A DNA stretch of 64,000 bases. Origin: Panonychus citri (taxonomy: Eukaryota > Arthropoda > Arachnida > Trombidiformes > Tetranychidae). The stretch lies in the NCBI RefSeq assembly GCF_014898815.1, contig NW_026515454.1:1550001-1614000 (forward strand). The letters are read 5' to 3'. The notes under the pieces were generated by a model. It ran no database searches and had not been told where the DNA came from. It worked only from the letters and a program-made list of their open reading frames with translations. This document shows, piece after piece, positions 11,742 to 26,500 of this stretch (positions within the stretch are counted from its first letter, which is position 1; every line of letters begins with the position of its first letter). Both the position numbers and the translations under genes were made by a program.

Positions 11742-14700
11742 ATGAATAATGAAAAGAAATCGGATGCCGAAGCTTCAAGTAACAGTGTAAACCTTAAATA
11801 TCCTCGATCGGTTTTCTTCATCATTGGAAATGAATTCTGTGAAAGATTCTGTTTTTATGGAATGAAAGGTAAGAAGAAGAAGAAGAAGAAGAGAAGAAAC
11901 AAACAATCAATTTCTTATTCTATTCTCGTAATTTTTGTTCTATTTTTTGTTTTTGTTCTTTTTTCGTATTTGTGTAAATGTAGATTTTCTTCTCTTATCT
12001 TATTCCTTATAATTTAGATTTTCTTTTTCCTTCATTTTTTTGTTCTTTTTTAAAACATGACAATATTTATTAACTAAATTCTATTCTATCCGGAACCAAA
12101 ATTTCCCTCGAATATTAATTAATGCCGACTAGATTCTCTTTCTATTTCTCTTTCTTTCTTTTTCTCTTTTCTGATTCTGACCCTCACACTCCTCATGGTT
12201 TCCATTTCTTTTTTAAATTCTCCCACTTTGATTTGCTTTTTCTCCTCGTTAATCAATGATCAATTTTTCTTCCTTTCTCCTTCTTTACCCTAACAATTAA
12301 TTAATTAACTAAACTGCTTTCAGGTGATATTTTCATAGGTTCAGTTTAGTTTTCTCTTGAAAAGATCCTAACCAATTTCTATTATGATTAAAGACCATTT
12401 TAATCACTATAATTATCATTTTAAAATTTTAATTTTAATTTTCTCCCATTAATTTGTTGAAATTTTCAATTTTTTTTTCATTCTTGTTTACCAATCAAAT
12501 TAATGTTAAACTGTTGCTAATTTGTTTAGATTCAGTCCCATGCATAATCCCATTTACTTTAATTTGGTTATGTAATACAAATTGTCCAACAATTACGTTT
12601 TAAATTGTTGCACTTTTATTATTTTCTCTCCCTCTCTCTTTCTCTCTCTCCATTAATTTCTTAATTAATTGTCACTAATTACTGATATACTGATTAACGA
12701 AAAAGACCTCAATCTAAATTGTAGGGGGAAAAGTATATAAAATGTTTAAACGATAAATTGTTCAAGTAAATATTTCTTAATTAATTGATAACAATTGAAA
12801 TCAAAGTTTGATAATGATCACAGTAATTAAACTAGAGAAAATATAAAAAATTACTCAAAAGTGATTGATTGATATGAAACACATACACACAAATACTCAC
12901 ATTTTAAATTGAACAATTGATTGAACTGAATTACAATTAATCTCAATTTTTTTTCCTTCTTTCTTTCTATCATCATATACTTATCACAATCAACTAATTG
13001 TTTACTTTCTTTTTTCTTTCTCTTTCCTTACATCATCATCTCAACATCATCCATTTGGCTAACACCTTATTTACTCGTGGAAATCACAAATTAACTTAAT
13101 CAACTGTCGTGTTAATCACATCTATTCACCAACAATTAGCCGTCCTGGTTTTATATTTTACCAAAGTTCTGAAACAGACTGAAGACTCAGCAACCCAATC
13201 ATATCATGAATTTATTTTACTCTGTTACTTTACACCCTTAATTGGTGCAATATTAGCTGATTCTTATTTAGGCAAATTTAAGTAAGTTTCATTTTTTTTA
13301 TCTAACTACAATTTAAGTGCAATTGTAATCGGAAACTTGTATAAAACTTAAATCACATGAGTTGTGTAGCAATTAACTAATTACTTTTTTTCTTCTTTAT
13401 CATTTTCCAGAACCATATTATATTTAAGCTTACTCTATGTAGCGGGTAATATTGCTTTATCAGCCTCATCTTACATTGAAAATAGGTAAGTATTAGATTA
13501 ATTAATTAAAATGATTATCATGACAATCGTTTAATTAATGAAAACAAAAAGAACTGTAAATTACACTTGTCTAATTGTTTGTTTATCTTTTTCCATTTTT
13601 CTCTTTCTCTTTTCGGTTTCTTTCAATCTTTTAGTCTGCTGTCTATTTTTTCATTAGGGTTAATTGCATTTGGTACTGGAGGAATCAAACCATGTGTAAG
13701 TGCCTTTGGTGGGGACCAATTTGTTGCCGGTCAAGAGGATCAGTTGAACAAATTTTTTGCCATTTTTTACATGTCCATCAACATGGGTAGTCTATTTTCA
13801 ACGTTCATCACCCCAATCCTACGATCTGATGTTTCCTGCTCATCTCGAGGTGATTGTTTTCCTCTGGCTTTCGGTGTACCAGCCGCTTTAATGACCATTG
13901 CACTGATACTTTTCATTGCCGGTAAACCCGCTTATCGAATTGTTGAAGTAGCAAAAGGAAATGTTATCTTCAAATTTTTCCAATGTAATGCGGTAAGTAC
14001 AGTTATTCGTATGATAATTATAAATGTTAATCATCATTCAATCATGATTGTCACAAATGTCACCACCATTATCATTGATAAACTGACCTAATTACAATCG
14101 ATTGGATTAATTAAAATTTTCCTTTCACTATTTGACCTTTTTTCCTCTTTTTTCTTTGTTAATTATAGTATGCATTTGGCCTTAAATTCCAATCACTATT
14201 TACCTCAAAGAAGGGATTGGAAAAACGAGAGCACTGGTTAGATTACGCGGAAGATAAATACAGTGTGAGTATTTAAGCACCAGCATTTGCAATTAAATGA
14301 TTTAATTGTTGACTAAAATAATTGACAAATTTGTTTTGATTTTTTTTCTCTATCAGCCGAAATTGATTAACGAGGTTAAAACTGTTAACCGGGTACTTTT
14401 CCTCTATTTACCTTTACCTCTTTTCTGGGCACTATTCGATCAACAAGGATCTCGATGGACACTTCAAGCTCTCAAAATGGATGGTATTCTATTTGGAGAG
14501 ACAGCACTTAAACCCGATCAACTTCAGGTCATCAATCCAATCTTAATTGTGGCCATGATTCCCATTTTTCAATACATCGTCTATCCAATAACCGATAAAC
14601 TTGGAATCGTTAAAACCCCTTTACAACGAATGGCAATCGGAGGAATATTGGCCGGAGTAGCGTTTCTATTGGCCGCTTTGCTTCAAATAAGCATTGAGTC

Positions 14701-17700
14701 TGAAGTACCTAAGTCAATTTCAGTAGGTTTTGGAGCGATTACATTCATCAACAGTTTACCATGTGCAATTACTCTGATCTCAGTGAACCAATCAAATCCA
14801 ATGCGCTTCCCCCTGGAATCAGGATCTGCTTTCTTAGTACCTAAATCTTTACCAGTCGGATCATATATATTTAACGTTGAAACGAATACCAAAGATTCAG
14901 AGTGTCAGTTTAATGATAATTCAACAATCACTCTAAAACCAATTGACTTTGTCATCCAAAATCGCGCTCGAGACGTTATTCAATTAATTGCTAGAGAAAA
15001 CGATCAAGGTTACGCTCTTGATGCAATTGAAATAACCCATCATCTAATCAAACCCGATCAAGGAGATTCAGCAATTCAAGTCGCTCACTATTTGTCTAAT
15101 TCAGCAAATGTTAATGTTAACACCTCAAACAATCAACAGTCAATTGTCTTCTCGAAATCATCTCAAGGCTCTTCAAAAGATCCTAAGATATATTTAAATA
15201 CCTCATTTGGCCTGTCTGAATACGTTAAAGTCGAAACTTTCTCCGGTATCGAAACATACCAAGTTTTACCTAAAGGTTTTGATAATGGTTCGATTTCTGG
15301 CCATTCAATTAAAGTTCGAAATGGAGCATTTTATATCTTGGTTGTTATTCAAGATCCAACTTCTGGTCAAGTTAGTAACACGTTCACACTCTCGAGAAAA
15401 TTAATTAATATTATCACCACTTTATCATTTGCTGATTTATCGATAATCTATTAATTGCTTTTATTTTCTTTTTCTTTCTTTCTATCAGATTAATTACAAG
15501 TTAAACAAAGTGGTTGATGAAAATCGTATTAGCATGTTATGGCAAATACCTCAATATTTTGTGATTACTTGTGGTGAAGTAATGTTTTCCGTAACAGGTC
15601 TTGAGTTTTCCTATTCACAGGTAAGTCATACAATTAATTAATTCATTATAAAGGAAAATTAATGAAAATAGCAAAGGTAAACTCATGTGAATGTTTATTT
15701 ATGCACTCAACATGATTAAGAAGAGAAAGAAACTTATCAATTTTTGCAAGTTACTGATAAACTCGGTTGGAATCAAAGGTTAAAGAGAGATGGGAGAGAA
15801 GAAGAGGGAGAAAGAATAATGATGATGAAGAAGATGATGGAGAAGAAGAAGAAGATTGTTGCAATTTTTACAGGTAACTAGTAAACTGTCATTTCTCTTC
15901 GTCTTAGCTCATCTTTATCTCTCTCTCTCTCTCTTCCCGGGTCTCTCTTTCACCCTCCCCTCCCCCATCTCCATCTCCATCTTCCTCTCTTCTCTTTCTT
16001 TTCCTCATTTAATCGTCCCTCTTACCTGAAGGTATCATATCTTAGCCATCTTTGAAGTCATCTTTCATCCATCACAGTACGTCAACATTCAATCTATCAT
16101 TCCAGGAATTCAAAAGAAGATAGAAAAGAGAAGAAAGATGATGAGAAATGAATAAAGAAAGAGAAAGAGAGGGAGGCTATAAGAAGAGCCAAGAGAGAGA
16201 GAGAGAGAGAGAGAGAGATAATCTAGGGACCAGGAAAAATATCACTATCATGATGATGATAATGATGATCACCAGCAGCATCTTCATCTTCATCAGTAGC
16301 CTAAACAAGTAAAGTTTACCGGTGTGTTTGTAAGGTTTACTGGATTAACTTAGTTTGCCTTAGCACATTTCCCTCTATCATCTTTAATCTCCTCTTCGAT
16401 TATTGGAAATCCACTGATGATTCTCACTGTGATTTAGTCTGTTAATTGTGTTAATTCCTTATCACCAATCATGATAAATATATTTTTCCATTGAGTGAAG
16501 AAGAAGATAGAAAGATGATTCTCTCTCTTTCTCTCCAACAGTCATAATGAGATTTTTCATCATCCTCATCTTAAACTTCATCTAAATCTTACCTTTAATC
16601 AACATCATTATCATCATCATTTACACATATCTTTAGCTTTTTACCTTTAAAATTGATTTTTACCCTTGATTCTGGGAATTAATTCACTTAACTGATTATT
16701 GGATTTGTGTTGATTAATCCAAGTCTTAAAATAATGTACATTTTAATTGCAATTCACAGTAGGATTGCAATTGATTCATTGTCGACTAACACTGATCAAG
16801 AACAAAGTTAAAACATCAACAGTTGAAATTGTTACAATTTAATTAATCAAACACTTTCATTAACTTGTTAATTATTAAACCTGCTCACAAAGACCTTGAT
16901 GATTTTTAATTGTCATTATATTTGATATTAGCATAATTTAATTTACCAGAACGATTTGATTGCCTTTAATTTTGATAAATACATGATGAGTAAAAATGAT
17001 GCTGATGATGATGATTAACTTATCCAATCACATCATCAATGTGTCAAATCATTTGTCAAGAATCAACATGAACAAGATGAAAAAAGGAGTGTTTCTTACA
17101 AGGATTCACAGAATCAGATGAATTTTAAATTTCTAGTAGTTAGTTAATCATTGAATACATATAATTAAATGTGTAACATTTAATAGAAATGATTAGTAAC
17201 AATTAGCTGAAGGCAATGATCACCATTTTTTTTTATTAATTCTAAAAGTGAATTCTCTCACAAGTTATTGAATAATTTGAATTAATTTCTCAAATGATGA
17301 TTGTTGTGGTCATTATTATTATCATCATCATCCATCATCATGGATAAAGACTTAAATCATTGTAATAATGATTTTCTAATACTAGACTGCAATTCAATTT
17401 AATTTCATCGCTTAAATTGTTGAATTGAGTTTTAATAGTGCAAGTACATGTTAGATTGATCCTCCTACGGTTTGCAGATTAATTGTAACAATCAATTGCT
17501 TCTGATGATTAATTAAGTTAATTGTGAGATGAGAGAGTTTAAATTCAATAGTTATTCAATAATTAACCAAACCTTTTACTGAATTATTAGTTGCAGGCTA
17601 TTGATTGAACTGGATTATCCATTGTTAGGAGTGTATCTTTGTTTTGTCTTACCTTTTATGATTACTTTTTATGTGGAGGAGGATGCTATTGATGATGATG

Positions 17701-20666
17701 ATGATGACGACGATGATGATGATGATAATAATGATGATAATACTGATTATGGTTATGCTGAGTCTCAGGTATATAGAAAGAGGAGTGTCACTTTGATTAA
17801 CTAAATTGTTGTTAACACTCCTCCAGATATCGTTAATCTGATCATCGACTATCCATCTAATCAGTATTATTGATGATTATCATGATTGTCGAAATTAATA
17901 AACTTTTATAATCAATTTTGATTTCCTAATAACTTTAACTACTGATTACAACGTTAATTGTTAAAATATCGCCTACGTATTATTTACAATCATCAATTGA
18001 TTATTAATCAGTAGCAATTTGATGAACAAGAAAAATTAACTTTTTCTTTTCAAACATTATACTCAATATATTATACATATAATATTTACCTTTTTTTCCT
18101 TCTTTAATTAATTTCAATCAAATAATTTTTTAATTAAATAATTGATCCAAATTAAAAATTAAAAGACAAACATATATATATATAAACTTGATTAATACAA
18201 TTTCAGGAAAACAGTAAATCAGTCAACAATCTGACATTAACAATTAACTTTGACAATCAAGAATGGTATTAAGCATTTTTGATTTGTATTTGTTGTTGTG
18301 GTTTATAAAATTGTTCAATTTAAAACTTTTCTAGTTAATTGTAATTACAATTATCTTTTTGCTGTCTGATAATAATTAACTCTTACCAGACTAAATGATA
18401 ATCTGTATTATTATAAACTGAGTACCAACAACAATTATAATTAATAATAATTATCTTTTCTTACCAATAAATAGTTACCAGTATAATCAATTGGTAATGA
18501 TTATTATTAAAGTGATCAAATTATTGTTTACATGTAAAAGGTTATTTGTTTGTATGGATCGGAAAAACAAGGAGAGGTTGAAACGAAGATGAAATTGATG
18601 CAAGAAGATGAGAGAGAGAGAGAGAGAGAGAGAGGAGGGTGGGGGTGGTTCTTATGGAGAGGAGGGTATGATGGAGTTTCAATGTTAGTCCACCCTTCCC
18701 GTTCAAAGGGAATGGCTAATGCACCTCCGCACCCTAAGGCCACCACCTTCGCACCATAATCTATATAAATTGAAAATGTTTATGATTCTGACTTAGGTTT
18801 AAAAACGATGATTAGAGTTAATAGTAGCAAGAAATATAATAATAAATACAAGTAACAATTAGGTTTTGGGATGGGATTTGTAAATTGATAGACGATAATA
18901 ATGGTAACAATTGTAACATCATCATATGTTATGATACAAGATGATGATGAAGATAATAATGATTAAGATGAAGTTAGCTAACCTCACCTTTTACCCCTGA
19001 AACTTTTAGTTATTTGAATTATTATTGCAACAATTTTCATCTCATCAGTTTCTCTTACTTTACTTTCATCTTCTCTCTTTCCTCCTCCTCTCTTTTATTT
19101 CTGTATTACTCCTTATTTTATTTCTTGAGGGCATTTAAACAACAACAAGAATACACACACATACACATTACTGAAGAAGAAGAAGAAGAAAAAAAACTAA
19201 GGAGTGTTGATCACACCTTAGAATAGAAAAGAAAAGAAGATGATGGTGTAGATGATGTAGATGATGATGATGGAGATGATATGAAAAGAAAAAATGTTCT
19301 TAATTCCAATTAACTACCTCATCAAGAAGCTAAACCAACTACTATTATCACTGGCTACTAAACAGCTACTACCATTTACCTGAGATATTACCTTGGCCAC
19401 TGAACATATACAAACAATATCAATCAAATGATTTTCATTGAGATTTTGATATTGTTTTCCACCTTACCTGGTTATCTTATATTCATGATACTCGCTTTTC
19501 TTACCTGTAGAAAACAATAGTTCACATTGATTGTTATAATAATTTTCAATTCTCATATCGTATTTTTTTTCTGCTATTGTACTTCCTTTATTATTATTAC
19601 CTGAAAGTACATACCTGTTGTTATCGTTTTGATGATATTCTTTCATGATGTTTATTGATAATGTTATCAAATAATATCACGAATTGTAAAGAAAATGATT
19701 CAGATTGTTAATTGTTAAAAAATTGATTTACGATGATGATTATATTGTTATTATCTTAGTTTGATGATTATCATTGTTGGACAATTAGAAGCAATTTTTA
19801 TATATATTTCAACTGAAATAGAAACAATTGTTTATCTTTAAGTGGATTAATTTTGATGACGATAATTAAGATGATAATGATGATGATGATGATCACTCTC
19901 GTTTACCTTATTGCAGCTCTTTAAAAGTTGTAACAATTAAAATAATAACGATGGAAACGTTGTAATCAAGGTAAAAACAACATGTTCAGGTAACTGTCGT
20001 TGTTGTTTTTGCTTTTACTTTTTTTTGGAGAAAAAGAAAACTTAACTGTTAGTTAGTAAATTGTTAACCATTGATCAAGAAATTAAAGTTAATTGATAAC
20101 TCGAGTTGAATTTGTAAATAGTTAATAACAGGTATTGATAAGGATACAATTTGTTAAGAACAATTTTTTTTTCTCAACTCAGAACAAAAAAGCAACAAGA
20201 TTATGTTGATTATGGGGATGATGATGATTATCCTGATGTTGACGATTATGATGATGATGAGAGTCAGGTATGCAAGTAACATGTACAAAATACAGTTTAC
20301 TGACACACAGAAATTGGTGCTCATTGCTTGAAATTGCAAAGTCTAATGCAGATAATTGGTAAATAATAACATAGATGTCTAATAAAATGCAAGTTGAAAA
20401 TGTAGTTTTAACCATAACTTTGTAATCATCATCATCTAAGGATGAGGATAATGTTGATAATGAAGAAGATGGTGAGAGAGAGAGAGAGAGAAACAGAAGA
20501 TTGAAGGTCATCAAGCAAAAGTAAGCATTTTGTGTTGCTTCATTTTCCTTGTGTGGGAGAGGTCACAGGTAATATTTAGATGATAATGATGATGACCAAT
20601 GAGGGTGGGGTGGGTCAGTGCAAAACCTATGGTTACTTTTGACTTATTAGGTATAATTATATTATA

Positions 20667-20706
<40 letters not shown>

Positions 20707-23003
20707 TAACATCCGCCCTCAACTTATCATCCAAATATCTTTGCTCTCTTTTTTTGAAACTAAGGTAGAAACAATCACCATCATCATTATCATCTTTGTT
20801 TTTATCTCTTTTACCATTTGCTCCCCCACTTTCGACCTTAAAGGTCAGTCATTAACTTGACCTTTTCTCTGTTACCTTTTGCATTTTACATTAATTTCAA
20901 CAACTACGGGTGGTTTACAATTAATTACAATTAATAAATTTCTTCTCTCTCTCTAATCAATAGGCTCCAAATAGTATGAAAAGTGTTGTCCAAGCAGCTT
21001 GGCTACTTACCGTTTCTTTTGGTAACTTTTTCGTTGCTCTAATCACCAAGTACATTAAATTTGAAGCACAGGTAAGTTCATTATTCAATTAACTTTATTC
21101 AATGATATATATTTCTAATAATATCAGTTATCATCATCTTGCTGATGATGAAGAAAATAATATTTAATAAGAGAAAGAAAAAGTTTTTATATAACTGAAA
21201 ACTACAAGATGAAGGGAGTAGGAGGAGGAGGAGGTGGTGGTAAGGGAGGCAACGGAATGTTTCAAGACGGAATTACTGTTATTTAGACTTGTAGTTGTCC
21301 ATGATAATGATAATATTAAAGGTTGTTGCAAGAAAATATTTTGTACCTGTAATAGATGATGATGCTTCTGATAACTCTCTATCATTTTGTTGCCCTTTTC
21401 CTACAAGATGAGAGAGAAAAATCAGAACATGATAATGATGATGATAAGAAAGAGAGAGAGAGAGAGAATGAGAGAGAAAAATTTGTTAACATGGATTTTA
21501 AGTATAGGTTTGAATATGTTTTTTTAATGGTAATTGTTATTACAAGAATCATCATCATCATCATCATCTCATCTTCTTCCTTCTTACATCTACCTGAAAG
21601 GTATAATTTTGATTATAACATGATGTTGTGTCGTTTTGTAAGCTGTTGCTTCTGCAAATTTATATGTTTCTGTGATGGTGGTGGTTGTTGTTGTTGTTTC
21701 GCTGCCGATGTAAGTCCGCCGTCAGCAGTATCTCAGGTAACATCAATAACAAAAGCGAATCATCAGTTTTTTTTTATATTCAGGTAAATACATGCAGGTT
21801 ACTCTCTCAATCTCTCTTTTCTCTCTCATGAGGGAGATAAACATAAAAGAGGAGGAGGATGAAAGTGATGATGAAGTAAACGATAGTTAGGAGGATCAGG
21901 AATGTTATGCATGTTGTTGCTAAATCAGGAGAAAAGAATTAGAAAATTATTATTGTACCAACTACGCCTACGAAACACAGGTAACTACAACACTATAAAC
22001 ATAGGGTTTTATTTTTATTCTTCTTTACCTGTTGATGTTGTTACTTGGAAGCTACAAGAACAACAATCATTGAAATGTAATTATTACTTCTTTTACTACA
22101 CACACACACACACACAAGTATTATCATCATCAGCATTTTCTCTCATCATCATCATCATGAACATGATCATCATCATTATCATCAGCTTCTCGTGATCATT
22201 TTGTCTTATGATTTGTATATGATATTAACGTTAGATTTTTGATTTTTGTTTTCCCTACTCAGTTTATGATTACCTATTATGGTTGTTACTACTTTTGATG
22301 ATGATGATGATGATGATGATGGAGATGAGGATGTTTCTTTGTCTGTTAATTATTTCAATCTTGTTGCTGTATTAGATTGGGATTAAATTTCCTACCTATA
22401 CATCAACACAGCGACTGGTCAGTAGACTCTTGATTAATAGATATTATTAATACAATGTAATGATTATGATGATGATAACAAAAGAGGCCATAAACAAAAA
22501 AAAATAGTAATTAAAAATGGGGAGAGGCTTAGGGTGGCTTGATTGTTGTGGTTAACCATTGTGGTAATCACTTTTAATCACGACAATGTCTTGGCCATAA
22601 TCATAATCAATAATCTAGGACGAAGGCGGTTATTGGTTTTATCCACTTGTTGATTATTAGCTTTAACTTTTTTAATTACTCCGGAAATTAAAGGAACGCC
22701 TCATATTAATTAACTATATTAATCTTAATTTTTTTTTCTCTCTCTCTCTTCTCTCTTCTCTTTTTCTTAATTTCTTTTTTACAGTCTATCGAATTCTTCT
22801 TCTTTGCTGGTTTAATGATATGTGATATGATTATATTTGCCATAATGTCCTACCTGTATACTTACTCTAACCAAGCATTAGACGATGGGCCAAGTAAAAC
22901 TTCAACTGCAACTTCAAACGGATCCAATGGATCTACACTGACCAATGGTAATGGTCACTCAAGTCAAGAAAAATCAAATGAACTTCAGGATACCAAGCTT
23001 TAA
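11742..23003 (+). CDS. Proton-coupled oligopeptide transporter, SLC15 / POT (PTR2) family, 9 exons
   Basis: Exons are 11742-11868, 13140-13281, 13411-13485, 13635-13992, 14169-14264, 14357-15370, 15489-15620, 20964-21071 and 22785-23003. Every junction is GT/AG and phase-consistent, giving 756 residues; animal PEPT1/PEPT2 are about 700-730. The start has an ACCACC-ATG context. POT hallmarks are visible: the TM1 ExxER proton-coupling motif (E31-F-C-E34-R35), the PTR2 signature FGTGGIKPCVSAFGGDQF (127-144), and FYMSINMG (159-166). Later come WALFDQQGSRWTLQA, then a large extracellular loop in exon 6 as in animal PEPTs, then WQIPQYF and EFSYSQ before the last helices. The Ser/Asn/Gly-rich C-tail ends DTKL. 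The family imports di- and tripeptides across the plasma membrane, driven by the proton gradient. The exon 6 donor (CAA|GTTAGT) is the weakest site but keeps phase. An AATAAA lies at 23580. Confidence 0.93.
15621..20963 (+). other. Long intron 7 of the peptide transporter gene
   Basis: This 5.3-kb intron starts CACAG|GTAAGT and ends with a TC-rich tract and AATAG|GCT. It contains (GA)n at 16192-16218 and 20670-20704, (GAT)n at about 17690-17740, and a cluster of CAGGTA hexamers in both orientations at 19377-20571. No cassette exon could be placed that keeps the phase 0 to phase 0 reading frame. Confidence 0.7.
21072..22784 (+). other. Intron 8 of the peptide transporter gene
   Basis: This 1.7-kb intron is bounded by CACAG|GTAAGT and a TTTTTTACAG acceptor. 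It is low-complexity, with GAT/ATC tracts, (AC)n near 22097-22117 and six CAGGTA hexamers on either strand. I see no coding content. Confidence 0.65.
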
Positions 23004-23579
23004 AATCATTTTATCTTATACATATACATATATAACTTATATACAGAGACTTTTATGTTACTTTTAAAACGTTTTTTAGGGAAAAAAATTTTCTTCCTGC
23101 ATCATTATTATTATTACTACTACTATTATATATACATATTATTACTATTATTATTATTATTATCATCTTCATCGTCGTCGTCATCGTCATCACCGTCATC
23201 GTCTTCATCATCATTATCATCTTTGATCAAAATCTCTCTCTTTATATTTAGTCATGTTTATAATATATATCTTGTCCATCATCACAGTCCATCACCCCCA
23301 TTGTATTCAAGTCTCAGTCAATGAATACCTTGGATGGGCCATAGAGAAACTGAATGAACAAAAAAAAAGAGTACAAGATGATTATGGTGATGATGATGAT
23401 GATGATGATTATGAAAATTGTGATGATGATGATGATCAAGTCAGAGAAAAAAAAAAGATGAAGAAAAGATGAAAAAATAAAAGAGAGAAAACAAAACAAA
23501 AATGAGAATCTCTTTCTTTTTTTAATATATATCAATTGTTATCACTAGAGTTAATCAGCTGGTGGTCAAGCACAAATTG

Positions 23580-23585
23580 AATAAA
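23580..23585 (+). terminator. Candidate polyadenylation signal of the peptide transporter gene
   Basis: A canonical AATAAA lies about 580 nt after the stop codon, within AT-rich DNA downstream of (ATT)n and (ATC)n tracts. It would give a 3' UTR of about 0.6 kb. The assignment is positional only. Confidence 0.4.
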
Positions 23586-26500
23586 AATGATTATAATCAA
23601 TTCTTGATTCATCTTTGATTCCAGTTTGAATGCTGATGATTATTTATTTTTAGGACCCATTGAAAAGCATTAAATGTTATTAAGGAAGTTACTTTATTAT
23701 TATTATAAAATGTTGAGTAATTGTTATAAAGCTTTTTGCAAAATGGACTTTAATGGATTCAAGTGACCATTGGTGGTCAAGTTAAAAAAAGGTAAAAGGT
23801 TACGAGGGTTGACAATAGATATAAATAGTTATGTGACAATTGTGTTGACAGTTTTGTTGTTGGTCAAAGGCTTTTGCTTCAACTAATAGTTTAGGACGAT
23901 AATGATGGTTAATACATAATAAAGACTGACCATTGGTCATTGTGCAATATTATCTTTGTATATTTAGTTGTTTTCTTATTCCGTTTCCTTTTTTTTCTCG
24001 CTGACCTTTCCCCTCGTCTATATATATACATGTATATACCTTTTTATTTGACAGGTGAGGCCGGATATATATATGTGATGAAGATGAAAATGAAAATGAA
24101 GATGACCTTACAAAGTATATGATGATTGACCTTTGTGTGTGAAAATATATATTACCTATGATGATAATGATGAAGATGAAGATGAAGATGACCAATAGTG
24201 ACCGTTAATGTAAATCTTATTGAGTAACTTAAGCTAATATCAATATCGTTTCATTGTTTGATTGTGTCATTACCATATGACCTTTCACCTTCTTCCGTCT
24301 TTACCAATTCTTTCCCACCTTCATCTTCCTTTTCATCATTTACATCATCATCTTTATCATCATTCCACTCTCGATTCCCACCCCCACGACTACCGCCTTC
24401 TCATCCTCATCCTTTTCATTTGGATGTTTCTATGGACATTTAAATGTGAATACCAATTTTAAAATTGTCTTCATTTCCTATTTCTCTTTCAACCTTCAAC
24501 TTTGACCCTAAAGGTGAAAATTGTTGTGCAATTTGCATGATCAGCCAATCAACCAAATCTAATTAGTGCATAATCATTAGATTGTAAAGATGATCAAACG
24601 ATTAAAGTTTAATTTGATTTCCATGTTTTTTTTTGTTAGTCTATTTGTTTTTCAATGGGTTTTTTTTTCAATTTAATTTTGTAATTAGATCAGTTAATTG
24701 GTCATCATTTGTAATGGTGATTAGCACAACGTAACGTCATTTGAACATCAAACTAATCAGTTAATTTGGGAATAATAATAATAACTTTTTGACCTTCGAA
24801 AGCCGAAACGTTGAGGGAGAGAGAGAATCGGAGAAAACGAAGAAGAAGAAGAAAAAAAAAACAATCAAACCGAATCCACAGAATCGGCAGTAAACAAGCA
24901 AAACAAAAATCAATCACCCTCAGGGTAAGAGTAACAATTAACCCAGGGTAAGATGTAGACTCTTTAAAAGTTAAGAAAGTAAAATTGTAAGAGATGATGA
25001 AAAATGCAAGAAAGAGGAGGAGGACAGAGTTTATTAGTAACTTGTTTTCTTCATCATCATCTTATCATCATTTTCTTCATCATCATCATCTTAACCTTCC
25101 TCTTTCAACCTTAACTTGATTCCAATCAAAAAGATAGATTTTTTTTTGTTACTCTGCTACTGAAAATGCATCTTCACCAAAATAGCCTGTGGCTACTTTA
25201 TCTTCCCGTTTTCTTCTCCCCCTCCATCATCGTCATCTTCGTCTTGCACGATCTTGTTATTCCAGTCGCACATGGGGGATGAGGAATGAGAAGAAGAAGA
25301 AGAAAAAAATGAAGATGATGATGATTAAAGATGAAGAAGAAGATGAAAAAGTCACTGTGTTTTTATTTGTGCCGTTGGCCTAAGGTTCATTGATTATCAA
25401 TATCTTATGAGTACAGAAAAAGCCGTGAGACCCCAAACCACCCTCCAGTGTCAGTCTTTATCATCATCATCATCATCATCCTTTTCATCCTTCAGCTTCA
25501 TCATCATCAACATTCATCCCTTTCATCCTGTCCATTTAATATCAATCATCAGAAACAACAACAACAACAATATTAATATCAAAGATATGATGATTATGAT
25601 GATGATGGAGCAAATGAGAATGATAAAAAAGAAACTATCATCCCTTTCATCTTCATCATCATGCTCATTTGAAATTCTTGATTCAATCAACATGATGGAA
25701 AACTTTGTTGCATGAAAGATGAAAGTAGTCATCAATAGCTACTATTCACTGTCCCAGGTAACAGAATTTCAAGAATATACAAGGAAGAAGATGATAAAGA
25801 AGACAAGAATGCAACAAGTTGATGATGATGATGAGGGAAGAGGGAGGTAAAAGAGGAGGAAGAGCGAACGATGGAGAGAGAGAAATAAATTCAAAATGGA
25901 AACAAGTTTAAGCTTCATGATGAAGAGCTTGAATTAACTCTTAAAATTGATCAGAATTTTCAGTCTTCTTGATAAAGAAGAAGAAAAGTTCAAACAGATA
26001 ATCTTTTATCGTAAACTTTTTATATATTTTGCTTTCTAATTAAACTTTTTCCATCAACATGCAATCAACTGATTGCAATTTAAAGGACTTTCCATCTAGT
26101 TGACAGTTTAATCGTAACTTGGCAAAAGCGTTTGTCTTTTGCTAGAGAAACACATTGTTTCCAATTGAAATACTATTATTATATTACACAAATGGGACAA
26201 GACCAAAGTCTTCAGAATAAAAGGTAATCCGTCAAGAAGAAGAAGAAGAAAATTCTTCTCCCTCGTTCGAAATCTTATCATCATCATCATCATCATCATC
26301 ATCATTTCTCTCTCTTCCTAATCTTTCTTATCCTTTACCACCAACTACTCTTCCTCCTCCATCATTTGTCTTCCGTAGACATAAAGTGATTCAATGATGA
26401 AGGAAAAGCTTCATCATCAGCATCAGAAAGAAATTTTCATGAATAAAAATTGCAGAATGAGAGAAAGCGAATATATAACTTGGTAAAAAAGAATATTTTT

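Noticed and set aside
17597..17768. Possible cassette exon in transporter intron 7 (TTGCAG acceptor, CTCAG|GTATAT donor, poly-Asp stretch)
   Set aside because: The flanking exons require a phase 0 to phase 0 insert. This interval is 172 bases and has a stop in the needed frame; the Asp run is translated GAT repeat.
23055..25715. Several ORFs of 60-110 codons with poly-Ser, poly-Tyr, poly-Met or poly-Ile
   Set aside because: All are trinucleotide-repeat translations without codon structure or splice signals.
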